From Desulfobacterales bacterium (GTDB lineage Bacteria; Desulfobacterota; UBA8473), in the NCBI GenBank assembly GCA_016209225.1, contig JACQWO010000071.1, forward strand, positions 1 through 51,200: DNA of 51,200 bases. The letters run 5' to 3'. The position numbers and the translations under genes were made by a program. Of the stretch, positions 8,948 to 17,654 are shown in pieces (positions within the stretch are counted from its first letter, which is position 1; every line of letters starts with the position of its first letter). Under the pieces are notes generated by a model. It did no database searches, was not told where the DNA came from, and saw nothing but the letters and a program-made list of their open reading frames with translations.

Positions 8948-9102
8948 CTGCAGGCTCCCATGTATCCATACAACTGACCGCATACAACGGACAACTGATA
9001 CTATAATAACTTTATCGTATAATATAAATCGAGTCTTGTAAATCGTTTTTTTCTCCCTGGTTTCCTCTTGCAATTTGGGCTTGCTGCTGGTATCTTTTAA
9101 TT

Positions 9103-9164
9103 CGTAATTCGTGAATCGTGAATGGGTTTTTTATTTATTTCCGACTCACGATTCACGACTTACG
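9103..9164. repeat. inverted repeat of CGTGAATCGTGAA words
   Basis: The arm at 9103-9122 and its complement at 9145-9164 match at about 18 of 20 positions, with a T-rich 22-base loop. It lies in the divergent region between the lptG-like gene and deoB. The style (short repeated words forming a long stem) is the same as in the other intergenic repeats here. Confidence 0.7.
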
Positions 9165-9192
9165 GTTTTATTAAAGAGGAGATGATTATTTA

Positions 9193-10374
9193 ATGTCATC
9201 AATTTGCATTAAACGCATAGTTCTTATAGTACTGGATAGTGTCGGCATTGGTGAGCTGCCAGATGCTCTGGATTACGGTGATGTTGGAAGCAATACCCTT
9301 AAAAATATTGCTGAGGAATTGGGAGGATTGAATCTCCCAAGTTTAGAGTCTATGGGATTGGGATTGATAGAGGATATAAAGGGATTAAGAAACAACATAC
9401 TACCCACGGCCTTTTATGGAAAGATGTCAGAGATGTCGAAGGGGAAGGACTCCACTACAGGCCACTGGGAGCTAGCCGGTGTGATTCTGGATACTCCTTT
9501 TCCAGTATTCCCAGATGGGTTCCCCCAAGGGATTATAGAAGAGTTTAAGGAGGCAACAGGGCTGGATGTCATTGGAAATTTTCCCGCCTCAGGCACAGAG
9601 ATCATTAAAGACCTGGGAGAGGAGCACTTAAACACAGGAAAACCTATAATATATACTTCAGCGGACAGTGTATTTCAGATTGCTGCTCATGAGGACATAA
9701 TCCCTCTAAGTAGACTCTATGATATCTGTCAGGTAACTAGAGAGATACTGAATTCTTATAGTGTATTAAGGGTGATAGCCCGTCCCTTTATTGGCAAACC
9801 GGGCAGTTTTAAAAGAACAAGGGCAAGAAAAGATTATTCAATTCCTCCTCCCAGGGATACGATTTTAGACGTACTGAAAGAGGCTGGATTGCCGGTGATA
9901 GGTGTAGGTAAAATCAGCGACATATTTGCAGGCAGAGGATTGAGTCTAACAATCCCTACCGAAAACAACCTTGATGGAATAATCAAGACCATTGAAGCGA
10001 TAAAATATACGAATAAGGGGCTGATCTTTACAAACCTGATCGACTTCGATATGATATGGGGGCACAGAAAAGATGTTAAAGGATATGCCAACGGACTGAA
10101 AGAGTTTGACAACAGCCTTCCTGAGATTTTAGGCTTGCTAACCGATGGTGATCTGCTGATTATTACGGCTGATCATGGATGCGATCCCACAACCCCGGGC
10201 ACAGATCATTCCAGAGAGTACGTTCCTCTGCTCGTGTTTAACCCATCCTGTCCTAAAGGAAGATGTTTAGGTGTCAGACGTACCTTTGCCGATGTAGGAC
10301 AGACCATAGCCTCGGCGTTCGGTGTAAATTCCCTTGAGAATGGAATGAGTTTTTTGAAAGAGGTCATATGTTGA
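9193..10374 (+). CDS. deoB: phosphopentomutase
   Basis: Interconverts (deoxy)ribose 1-phosphate and 5-phosphate in nucleoside salvage. It belongs to the alkaline phosphatase superfamily with Mn-binding and active-site segments visible: RIVLIVLDSVGIGELPDA at the N-terminus, DSTTGHWELAG with the phosphorylated Thr, FDMIWGHRKDVKGYANGLKEFD and ITADHGCDPTTPGTDHSREYVP. The 393-residue length matches the family. GAGGAG lies 11 bases upstream of the ATG. It appears monocistronic; the next gene has its own promoter. Confidence 0.96.
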   Translation: MSSICIKRIVLIVLDSVGIGELPDALDYGDVGSNTLKNIAEELGGLNLPSLESMGLGLIEDIKGLRNNILPTAFYGKMSEMSKGKDSTTGHWELAGVILDTPFPVFPDGFPQGIIEEFKEATGLDVIGNFPASGTEIIKDLGEEHLNTGKPIIYTSADSVFQIAAHEDIIPLSRLYDICQVTREILNSYSVLRVIARPFIGKPGSFKRTRARKDYSIPPPRDTILDVLKEAGLPVIGVGKISDIFAGRGLSLTIPTENNLDGIIKTIEAIKYTNKGLIFTNLIDFDMIWGHRKDVKGYANGLKEFDNSLPEILGLLTDGDLLIITADHGCDPTTPGTDHSREYVPLLVFNPSCPKGRCLGVRRTFADVGQTIASAFGVNSLENGMSFLKEVIC

Positions 10375-10425
10375 CAGTCTCTTGAGGTTAAGAGTTCATG
10401 GGGGAATTCTACTAACAAAAAAACC

Positions 10426-10453
10426 TTGACCAACTATCACTGTTTATTATAAA
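10426..10453 (+). promoter_or_regulatory. candidate promoter of the GntR gene
   Basis: TTGACC (10426-10431) and TATAAA (10448-10453) are 16 bases apart, about 55 bases before the start codon. Downstream, the octamer ATTGTATT occurs twice in direct orientation (10468-10475 and 10480-10487), a possible site for autoregulation. Confidence 0.45.
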
Positions 10454-10506
10454 GTACGATAAAATATATTGTATTCTAGATTGTATTATTCTCTGGAGGT
10501 CAATTC

Positions 10507-11196
10507 TTGAATAATAACCCCTTTGAGTTTAAGCTGTTAGTGAAAGAGGGCGAATCCATAGAGAAATCTGTATATAAATTCCTAAGGAAGGCTGTATATT
10601 CCGGTTACTTTCAGCCTGGCGAGAGGCTGGTAGAGGCATCGCTGGCGGAAAGGCTCAACGTAAGCCGCACACCTTTGAGGGAGGCAATAAAGCGGCTGGA
10701 GACTGAGGGGCTTGTGAAGATAATCCCCAATAAAGGGGCTGCAGTATTAAAATCGTCTCCTGAAGAAATAGAGGAGATGTATTTTATTGCCGGTGTACTT
10801 GAAGGTCTCGCAGCCTATTTGGCCGTGGATAACCTCTCAGAGGCAGATATAGATAGGATAAGGGGAATAGAGCTCATTTTAGAGGACGGGGAGTGTCAGA
10901 GTGACTATGAGAGGTGGCTAAAGTTAAACAATGAATTTCATAATATTTTTATTTCAGCGTGTAAAAAGTCTCTTCTGATAAGATTATTGAATCAGAGGAC
11001 CGGGCCATTGGGGAGGTACTGGTATCTTGGTTGTACAAGCCCTGGGATGATAGATTCATGTATATTTGCCCATAAAAATATCCTGAAGGCTTTTTCTGAA
11101 AGAGATGCAGAAGCTGCCAGGAAAGCTGTGGAGGAACATCTATTTCAGGTAGGCAGATTAATGAGGAGACATATGGGGAGAATCTTTGTGGTCTAG
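10507..11196 (+). CDS. GntR-family transcriptional regulator (FCD subfamily)
   Basis: Ligand-responsive repressor type. The winged helix-turn-helix spans about residues 18-85 (YKFLRKAVYSGYFQPGERLVEASLAERLNVSRTPLREAIKRLETEGLVKI is the family hallmark region) and the all-helical FCD ligand domain about 90-220. The TTG start has GGAGG at 10495-10499. It precedes the acyl-CoA dehydrogenase and dehydratase genes, so a role as their regulator is plausible. The gene ends in a GAAAAGG/CCTTTTC hairpin (11209-11226). Confidence 0.9.
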   Translation: MNNNPFEFKLLVKEGESIEKSVYKFLRKAVYSGYFQPGERLVEASLAERLNVSRTPLREAIKRLETEGLVKIIPNKGAAVLKSSPEEIEEMYFIAGVLEGLAAYLAVDNLSEADIDRIRGIELILEDGECQSDYERWLKLNNEFHNIFISACKKSLLIRLLNQRTGPLGRYWYLGCTSPGMIDSCIFAHKNILKAFSERDAEAARKAVEEHLFQVGRLMRRHMGRIFVV

Positions 11197-11208
11197 TTAG
11201 TCCACACT

Positions 11209-11282
11209 GAAAAGGTACCCCTTTTCGCTTCAGCATACATCTTTTGCCCCATCTAAGCCCAGTTAGAGATTCCTTCTCTAAC
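11209..11282 (+). terminator. two short hairpins after the GntR gene
   Basis: GAAAAGG-TACC-CCTTTTC at 11209-11226 and GTTAGAGA-TTCCT-TCTCTAAC at 11262-11282 are perfect stems. Neither has a clear U-run, so terminator function is uncertain. The rest of 11197-11488 shows no gene. Confidence 0.35.
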
Positions 11283-11488
11283 GGGGTAAGCTCGCTACAA
11301 GCACTTTACAGGGATCAGGAAGATTATATAAGTTATACTCCGGAATAAGACAACTTCGGGCTTTGGAAAAATAATTACTGAATGCTGATAGCTGACCGCT
11401 GTGAACTTTTGCAAGATGTTCGCTCTCAGGGGACTTCTTCAAAGCTCTCGGCAGGTTTTACAAAGGTCTCACTGAAAGGAGGAAAACA

Positions 11489-12658
11489 ATGTCTATTTGT
11501 TTCGATCTGACAACGGAACAGGAAGAGATTAAACGACAGGCAGGGGAATTTGGCAAGAGAGAGGTTGCACCCATAGCTGCTGAGATTGACGAAAAGGACG
11601 AAATGCCCTGGGACCTGATAAAAAAGATGGGGCAGCCCCCCCATAGATATATGGCAATGTATATACCAAAGGAGTACGATGGCACTGCATGGCCTATATT
11701 GGATATATGCATAGCTGCTGAGGAGATTACATATGTCTCTCAGTCTGCCATGGCCGGAATGCTTATGGAGGCGCCCGGCCTGGCACCAACGACTATTCTG
11801 GCTGGCGGCAACGAAGAACAGAAGAAAAAGTATGTGGCACCTGTAGCCAGAGGAGAGGCATTTGGCGCCTTTGGTCTTACCGAGCCCGGTGTGGGTTCCG
11901 ATGCCAGTGCCCTTGAAACCGTTGCCGAGATGAAAAACGGCAAGTATGTTCTCAATGGGAGAAAGAGGTATATGAGCTTTGCCCATGCTGCAGATTGGGG
12001 AGTGGTTATGGCAAAGACCGATCCTTCCAGGGGAGCAAGGGGTATCAGCGCATTTGTGATAGAAAAGGGGACACCCGGTTATTCAGTTATAGAAAAGGTC
12101 CCGACTATGGGATGCAGAGGGCACCAGGATGAAGAGGTGCTATTTAAGGATTGTGTGCTTCCGAAGGAACAACTGGTTGGTGAAGAAGGGAAAGGGCTTA
12201 AGTATGCCCTATCCACCCTTGATGAGACCAGAACTACCCTGGCTGCCGGTTTTGTTGGACTGACAAGAGCAGCCCTTGAAGAGGCTGTTAAATATGCTAA
12301 GAGCAGGCATGCCTTCGGTCACCCTATAGGTGAGTATCAGATGGTCAGCTTCTCCCTGGGCGATATTGCTACTGAGATTGAAGCAGCCCGACTCCTTGTC
12401 TACAAGGCGGCAATACTCGCTGACAAGAAGGTAAAACACAGCGCCGAGACCGCATCTGCCAAGGCATTTGCATCCCAATTGCTCCTGAAGGCTACTAACC
12501 TGGCAGTGGAGGTTCATGGGGGTTTTGGCTGTACAAAACGACACCCTGTAGAGCGTATGTTCAGGGATGCAAGGACATGGGTCTTTGCCCAGGGAGCCCC
12601 CTATGTGCAAAGGCTGATAAATGCTAGAAGCTTATTTCCTGAATTGACTATAAGATAA
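11489..12658 (+). CDS. acyl-CoA dehydrogenase family flavoprotein, atypical catalytic site
   Basis: Full-length (389 residues) FAD enzyme of the acyl-CoA dehydrogenase fold: N-terminal helices, middle beta domain (GAFGLTEPGVGSDASAL, then LNGRKRYMSFAH), and C-terminal helices (LDETRTTLAAGFVGLTRAALEEAV, HGGFGCTKRHPVERMFRDA). The usual catalytic Glu of the YEGT motif is replaced by Gln (VFAQGAPYVQR, about Q368), and the alternative Glu of the isovaleryl type (LDxER) is a Thr here (LDETR). It may therefore use another base or catalyse a different reaction. AGGAGG precedes the ATG. Its place between the GntR gene and the dehydratase cluster suggests that it acts on a substrate or product of that pathway. 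Confidence 0.85.
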   Translation: MSICFDLTTEQEEIKRQAGEFGKREVAPIAAEIDEKDEMPWDLIKKMGQPPHRYMAMYIPKEYDGTAWPILDICIAAEEITYVSQSAMAGMLMEAPGLAPTTILAGGNEEQKKKYVAPVARGEAFGAFGLTEPGVGSDASALETVAEMKNGKYVLNGRKRYMSFAHAADWGVVMAKTDPSRGARGISAFVIEKGTPGYSVIEKVPTMGCRGHQDEEVLFKDCVLPKEQLVGEEGKGLKYALSTLDETRTTLAAGFVGLTRAALEEAVKYAKSRHAFGHPIGEYQMVSFSLGDIATEIEAARLLVYKAAILADKKVKHSAETASAKAFASQLLLKATNLAVEVHGGFGCTKRHPVERMFRDARTWVFAQGAPYVQRLINARSLFPELTIR

Positions 12659-12661
12659 ACT

Positions 12662-12753
12662 TAACTACTCAGGTTGTCAGGTTCACGGTTCACGGTTGGC
12701 TATCTTCATTGCTCTCTAACCTTGAACCTTGGAACTTTGAACCTGAGTAGTTA
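12662..12753. repeat. intergenic element with perfect 14-bp terminal inverted repeats
   Basis: TAACTACTCAGGTT (12662-12675) and AACCTGAGTAGTTA (12740-12753) are perfect inverted repeats. The interior is built of GGTTCACGGTT and CCTTGAACCTTGG words that can extend the stem imperfectly. It is the clearest member of a family also seen at 5811, 19246 and 47037. Confidence 0.75.
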
Positions 12754-12785
12754 CAGATAAACAAGGTGAAAGAAAGGAGTGCAGT

Positions 12786-13928
12786 ATGGAAAGAGTATTG
12801 AGTAAGATTACAGAGGTCACATCAGATCCTTATGCCTATGTTACTGGGCTTAAGGAGCGTACAGGAAAAAAGGTCATCGGGTGCTTTCCCATGTATGTTC
12901 CGGAAGAGATAGTCCACGCAGCCGATCTGATCCCGGTGGTGATATGGAGAGGCAACGAGTCGGTAACATGGGGGCATGCCCACGTACCGCCTTATGACTG
13001 CGGTATTACAAGAAGCTTTGTCGATGATGCTGTAAGAGGGAAGCTGAATTTTATGGATGGGATGGTCTTTCATGTAAGACAGTGTTTGCAGGTTGGAGAG
13101 TTTCCCCTGATCATAGAGAGGAATGTAAAACCAGCCTATCAGAAGGTTCTGTACCTGCCTCCCATCTATGAGGGAGAGGCGGTGAGGTCATTCTTGCTGG
13201 ATGATTTGGAGTCCTTCAAGACCTCACTCGAAGACTTTACAGGCAAGAAGATAAGCGATGACAGTCTCAAGAAGAGTATCGAGATATACAATGAAAACCG
13301 CAGCCTCCTGGAAAGGGTCTATGAAATAAGGAGAGAAAAACCGGGGATATTAAGGGCAAGAGAGGTAATGCAGACAGTATGGTCCAGCATGTTGATGCTC
13401 AAGGAAGATCATAATGAATTGCTGAAAGAGCTCATTAAGGACATGGAGGGAAAGACTGTAGAAAGCAAAGGAGAAAGGGTTAAGGTTATCCCAGTTGGTT
13501 GTCTCTGTCAGACCTTGCAGTTTGACATCCTTGACATGATAGAGGATCTGGGGATGATTATTACTGATGATGATTTATACGTTGGTTCAAGATACTTTGC
13601 AAACAAAGCAAACCTTAATGGCAGCCCGATAGAGGCGCTGGCTGATCGTTATCTTACCAAAACCCCTCTCTGTCCGACAAAGGGGGTTTGGGACATCCAT
13701 TGGGGTGATGAGGCCATAAAGAAGATGAGGGATAATAATGCCAAAGGTATTATCAGTATTCGGGTAAAGTACTGTCCCCCTCACACCTGTTATTATCCTG
13801 ATTTCAAGAGCAAGATGGTGGAAGAGGGTGTGCCTGAGGTAATGATAGAGATGGAACACGAGATTATGTCTCTGGAAGGCATAAAGACCAGGTTGCAGTC
13901 ATTTGCAGAGACAATAGGAGGTGTATAA
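12786..13928 (+). CDS. 2-hydroxyacyl-CoA dehydratase/benzoyl-CoA reductase BcrC-type subunit, copy 1
   Basis: [4Fe-4S] subunit of the HgdB/BcrC superfamily, 380 residues. Such dehydratases remove water from (R)-2-hydroxyacyl-CoA by radical chemistry after ATP-driven reduction by an activator. Conserved Cys are visible at residues 33 (VIGCFPMYVPEE), 72 (PPYDCGITRS), 100 (HVRQCLQVGEF), in PVGCLCQTLQFD and in KYCPPHTCYYPDF. The stop overlaps the next ATG (TAATG at 13926-13930), giving coupled synthesis with subunit B1. About five of six residues match copy 2 at 15249. The 24 bases at 12754-12777, which carry the upstream region and ribosome-binding site, are identical in copy 2. The substrate cannot be read from sequence. 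Confidence 0.88.
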   Translation: MERVLSKITEVTSDPYAYVTGLKERTGKKVIGCFPMYVPEEIVHAADLIPVVIWRGNESVTWGHAHVPPYDCGITRSFVDDAVRGKLNFMDGMVFHVRQCLQVGEFPLIIERNVKPAYQKVLYLPPIYEGEAVRSFLLDDLESFKTSLEDFTGKKISDDSLKKSIEIYNENRSLLERVYEIRREKPGILRAREVMQTVWSSMLMLKEDHNELLKELIKDMEGKTVESKGERVKVIPVGCLCQTLQFDILDMIEDLGMIITDDDLYVGSRYFANKANLNGSPIEALADRYLTKTPLCPTKGVWDIHWGDEAIKKMRDNNAKGIISIRVKYCPPHTCYYPDFKSKMVEEGVPEVMIEMEHEIMSLEGIKTRLQSFAETIGGV

Positions 13929-15193
13929 TGGACATAAAATACAAAGTAAATCGGCTTGTGACAACTAATGATATTAGACCCATGGTGGATAAGCACTGGG
14001 CTGACCTCAGAACAGCCAAGGAAAGAGGAGAAAAAGTAGCCTGGGCATCAGGCCCCACTTTTATAATCCCCTATGCCATGGGCATGAAATCCCACTTTAT
14101 GGCCGGTTATGCTGCATACTGTGGTGGAATAGGAGCTGCTGACGAGGTTCTGAAGGTGGCTGAAGCGACAGGGGAGCTTTCTGAGTCGTGTTCCTATCAT
14201 CGGCTTCACATGGGCATGGCTGAAGCCATCAAGCAGGGGATAGAGATAAACCCGGCGGCAATACTTCCAATGCCTGATTTAATGGTATCCGGTCGTTTAT
14301 GCCCGGAGATGTCCCATTATGCTGAGGGACTTTACCGAAGGATGAACGTTCCTGTTGTTACTGTTGAGCTTCCCATTGCTTACGCAAAGGAGGATGTGCC
14401 GAGAGTTAAGGCATTTGTTTACAGGCAATTTAAAGAAGTTATTATCCCGGCTTTTGAAAAGGTATGCGGCAAGCCCTTTGATTATGATCACTTGAGTGAG
14501 ATATTGACTGTACTAAAAAAGGCGGCCACTATAAGAAATCAGTGTTGGGAGTTTTTTAAGGATAAGCCATCTCGTTGGACACTCTGGGATTATGGTGTCA
14601 GCATTGCGCCGGTCTTCTATTTGATGGGAAAACCTGAAAGCATTACCTATTATGAGAAACTCCTAAAAGAGCTGCAGGAAAGGAGAGCAAAGAACATTCC
14701 GGCGATAGCCCCGGATGGAGAGAAGTACCGGCTGTACTGGGATGGTTGGATACCATGGGCCTTTTTGGGCAAATTTATGCGCAAACTGATCCCGAATGGG
14801 GCTGTTTGCATATGTGGAAGATATCCCTGGGAATTTTTCATGCATCCTGAACGGCTCGATCCTGAGCATCCCCTGGAATCCTTTGTCGATGCATTTTGGG
14901 GCGAGGATAGCCCCCGATGCTTTTCCAACAAAGCCCCAAAGGGGTCCCTTGAGCTTATAAGCGACCTGATAGAGGAATACTCACTTGATGGAATGATCAT
15001 GTTTTCCTCCAAGTCATGCAGGCTTTGGAACTTGTCTCAGCCGGATATGATGGATGTATTATATAAGAGGCATGGCGTACCCGGAGTTGTTATTGAGGCT
15101 GACATGGTTGATGCATCCATGATTTCCGATTCTCAGATAGACACCAGGCTCGAGGCGTTATTCGAGACGATAGACGGGATAAGAAGAAGGTAG
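13928..15193 (+). CDS. 2-hydroxyacyl-CoA dehydratase/benzoyl-CoA reductase BcrB-type subunit, copy 1
   Basis: Partner subunit of the preceding protein, 421 residues, same superfamily (HGD-D domain). Cys-containing motifs are GYAAYCGGIGAADE, ESCSYHRLHMGMAEA, GRLCPEMSHYAEG, CICGRYPWEFF and MFSSKSCRLWNLSQPD. The ATG overlaps the A1 stop and is served by AGGAGG inside the end of A1. Length and pairing resemble BcrB with BcrC, but only one short activator gene is present in the cluster, which favours a dehydratase over a benzoyl-CoA reductase. Roughly three quarters of the residues match copy B2. Confidence 0.88.
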   Translation: MDIKYKVNRLVTTNDIRPMVDKHWADLRTAKERGEKVAWASGPTFIIPYAMGMKSHFMAGYAAYCGGIGAADEVLKVAEATGELSESCSYHRLHMGMAEAIKQGIEINPAAILPMPDLMVSGRLCPEMSHYAEGLYRRMNVPVVTVELPIAYAKEDVPRVKAFVYRQFKEVIIPAFEKVCGKPFDYDHLSEILTVLKKAATIRNQCWEFFKDKPSRWTLWDYGVSIAPVFYLMGKPESITYYEKLLKELQERRAKNIPAIAPDGEKYRLYWDGWIPWAFLGKFMRKLIPNGAVCICGRYPWEFFMHPERLDPEHPLESFVDAFWGEDSPRCFSNKAPKGSLELISDLIEEYSLDGMIMFSSKSCRLWNLSQPDMMDVLYKRHGVPGVVIEADMVDASMISDSQIDTRLEALFETIDGIRRR

Positions 15194-15216
15194 AGCGGGG
15201 AGAGTATTTCTGAAAT

Positions 15217-15248
15217 CAGATAAACAAGGTGAAAGAAAGGGGTGTAGT
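15217..15248 (+). promoter_or_regulatory. duplicated leader and ribosome-binding site of dehydratase copy 2
   Basis: The 24 bases 15217-15240 are identical to 12754-12777 upstream of copy 1 (including AACAAGGTGAAAGAAAGG), followed by GGTGTAGT against AGTGCAGT just before the ATG. The duplicated block therefore began upstream of the A gene. Confidence 0.7.
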
Positions 15249-16391
15249 ATGGAAAGAGTATTGAGTAAGATTGCAGAGGTCACATCAGATCCTTACGCCT
15301 ATGTTGCCGGACTTAAGGAGCGTAAGAATAAGAAGATTATTGGATGCTTCCCGATGCACGTTCCGGAAGAGATAGTTCATGCAGCCGATCTGATTCCGGT
15401 AGTAATATGGAGAGGCAACGAACCGGTAACGTGGGGGCATGCTCATGTACCACCCTATGACTGTGGTATTACAAGAAGCTTCGTTGATGATGCAGTGAGA
15501 GGAAAACTCAGTTTTATGGACGGGTTTGTCTTTCATATAAGGCAATGCCTGCAAGCCGGAGAGTTTCCCTTTATTATGGAGAGGCATTTTAAGCCTGCCT
15601 ACCAAAAGATTTTATACCTTCCTGCCATCTATCCCGGCGATCCCACAAGGGATTTTGCACTAAAAGAATTGGAATCTTTTAAGACATCGTTAGAAGACTT
15701 CACCGGCAAAATGATAAGCGATGATAGTCTCAAGAAGAGCATTGAGATATACAATAAGAACCGCAGCCTTATGGAAAGGGTCTATGAAATACGACGGGCA
15801 AAACCGGAGATATTAAAGGCAAAAGAGGTCATGCAGATTGTATGGTCGAGCATGTTGATGCCCAAAGAAGACCACAATGAATTGCTGACAGAGCTTATTA
15901 AAGGGATGGAAGAAAAGAGTGTCAAAGCCCAAAAAGAAAGGATTAAGGTTATCCCTGTCGGCTGCCTCTGTCAGACCCTTCAATTTGACATCCTTGACCT
16001 GATAGAGGATCTGGGGATGATTGTCCCTGATGATGATCTCTATATCGGTTCAAGATATTTTGCGAATCCAGTCAATCTTAATGGTAATCCATTGAAGGCC
16101 CTTGCTGATCGTTATCTTACCAAAACCCCTCTCTGTCCTACCAAAGGGGTTTGGGATATCCATTGGGGTGATGAGGCCATAAAGAGGATGAGGGATAATG
16201 ATGCTAAAGGTATTATCAGTGTTCGAGTAAAGTACTGTCCTCCTCACACCTGTTATTACCCTGACTTCAGGAGCAAGATGGCGGAAGAGGGGGTACCTGA
16301 GGTGATGATAGAGATGGAACACGAGATTATCTCTCTGGAAGGTGTAAAGACCAGGTTGCAGTCATTTGCAGAGACAATAGGAGGTGTGTAA
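15249..16391 (+). CDS. 2-hydroxyacyl-CoA dehydratase/benzoyl-CoA reductase BcrC-type subunit, copy 2
   Basis: Tandem paralogue of the gene at 12786, also 380 residues, with all the same Cys motifs (IIGCFPMHVPEE, PPYDCGITRS, HIRQCLQAGEF, PVGCLCQTLQFD, KYCPPHTCYYPDF). Differences cluster around residues 105-135 and 190-235, with few near the Cys motifs. The same TAATG overlap (16389-16393) links it to B2. Retention of intact cofactor residues in both copies argues for two working enzymes, perhaps with different substrate range, rather than one decaying copy. Confidence 0.88.
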   Translation: MERVLSKIAEVTSDPYAYVAGLKERKNKKIIGCFPMHVPEEIVHAADLIPVVIWRGNEPVTWGHAHVPPYDCGITRSFVDDAVRGKLSFMDGFVFHIRQCLQAGEFPFIMERHFKPAYQKILYLPAIYPGDPTRDFALKELESFKTSLEDFTGKMISDDSLKKSIEIYNKNRSLMERVYEIRRAKPEILKAKEVMQIVWSSMLMPKEDHNELLTELIKGMEEKSVKAQKERIKVIPVGCLCQTLQFDILDLIEDLGMIVPDDDLYIGSRYFANPVNLNGNPLKALADRYLTKTPLCPTKGVWDIHWGDEAIKRMRDNDAKGIISVRVKYCPPHTCYYPDFRSKMAEEGVPEVMIEMEHEIISLEGVKTRLQSFAETIGGV

Positions 16392-17650
16392 TGGACGTAA
16401 AGTATAAGGTAAATCGGCTCCAAACAACGAATGAGATCAGACCGTTGGTAGATAAACACTGGGCTGACCTGAGGACAGCCAAGGAGAGAGGAGAGTTGGT
16501 GGCATGGGCATCGGGTCCCACATTCATATTTGCCTATGCAATGGGTATGAAATGCCACTTTATGGCCGGTTATTCCGCATACTGTGGCGGCATAGGGGCA
16601 GGAGAAGAAGTCTTAAAGGTAGCAGAGATGGCAGGAGACCTTCCTGAAACATGCTCATATCATCGGCTTCACATGGGGATGGGCGAAGCCGTAGCCAGAG
16701 GGATACCCATAAATCCACAGGCAATACTTCCTATGCCTGATTTGATGGTGGCAGGTCGCCTCTGCCCTGAAATGTCCCATTATGCTGAAGGGCTTCATCG
16801 AAGATTTGGAGTTCGAGTTTTGCCTATTGATCTTCCTGCTGTTGCAAATATAGAAGACATGCCCAGAGTGAGAGAATTCGTTTACAGGCAATTTAAAGAG
16901 GTTGTCATACCGACTATTGAGGAGGTATGCGGAAAGCCCTTCGATTATGATCGAATGAGTGAGATATTAAGTGTACTCAAAAAAGTAGCTACACTCAGAA
17001 ATCAGTGTTGGGAATTTTTTAAGGACAAACCCTCTCGTTGGACACTCTGGGACTATGGTGTAAGTATTGCGCCTGTTTTCTATTTGATGGGAAATCCTGC
17101 AGGTATCACCTATTATGAGAAACTCTTGAAAGAATTACAGGAAAGGAGAGAAAAGGGTATCCCTGCAATAGCACCGGATGGAGAGAAATACCGGCTATAT
17201 TGGGATGGTTGGCTTCCCTGGGCATTTTTAGGCAAATTTATGCGCAAATTTACACCTCATGGCGCAGTTGTCCTCTGTGGAAGATACCCCTGGGAGTTTT
17301 TCCCCCATCCGGAACTGATTGACCCTGAACATCCGGTTGAGAGCTGGGCGGATCTGTATTATGGTATGGAAAGTCATCTGGTTTATACCTTCTCTCCTAA
17401 GGGAACAATAGACTTGATAGGTAAGCTGATTGATGACTACTCCCTTGACGGATTGATCATGTTCTCCTCCAAGACATGCAGGGTAATGAACCTTGCTCAA
17501 CCGGAGGTAATAGATGTGTTGGATAAAAAGTACGGGATTCCCGGGGTAATTATTGAAGGAGACATGATTGATTCAGCTATGATTTCAGATGCTCAGATAG
17601 AAACAAGGCTTCAGGCGTTATACGAAATGATAGATTCAAGGAGAAGGTAA
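16391..17650 (+). CDS. 2-hydroxyacyl-CoA dehydratase/benzoyl-CoA reductase BcrB-type subunit, copy 2
   Basis: Tandem paralogue of B1, 419 residues. The Cys motifs SAYCGGIGAGEE, ETCSYHRLHMGMGEA, GRLCPEMSHYAEG, LCGRYPWEFF and SKTCRVMNLAQPE are kept. It differs from B1 most in the C-terminal third (for example WADLYYGMESHLVYTFSPKG against FVDAFWGEDSPRCFSNKAPK), a likely place for specificity differences. The activator ATG follows four bases after its stop. Confidence 0.88.
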   Translation: MDVKYKVNRLQTTNEIRPLVDKHWADLRTAKERGELVAWASGPTFIFAYAMGMKCHFMAGYSAYCGGIGAGEEVLKVAEMAGDLPETCSYHRLHMGMGEAVARGIPINPQAILPMPDLMVAGRLCPEMSHYAEGLHRRFGVRVLPIDLPAVANIEDMPRVREFVYRQFKEVVIPTIEEVCGKPFDYDRMSEILSVLKKVATLRNQCWEFFKDKPSRWTLWDYGVSIAPVFYLMGNPAGITYYEKLLKELQERREKGIPAIAPDGEKYRLYWDGWLPWAFLGKFMRKFTPHGAVVLCGRYPWEFFPHPELIDPEHPVESWADLYYGMESHLVYTFSPKGTIDLIGKLIDDYSLDGLIMFSSKTCRVMNLAQPEVIDVLDKKYGIPGVIIEGDMIDSAMISDAQIETRLQALYEMIDSRRR

Positions 17651-17654
17651 AAGG

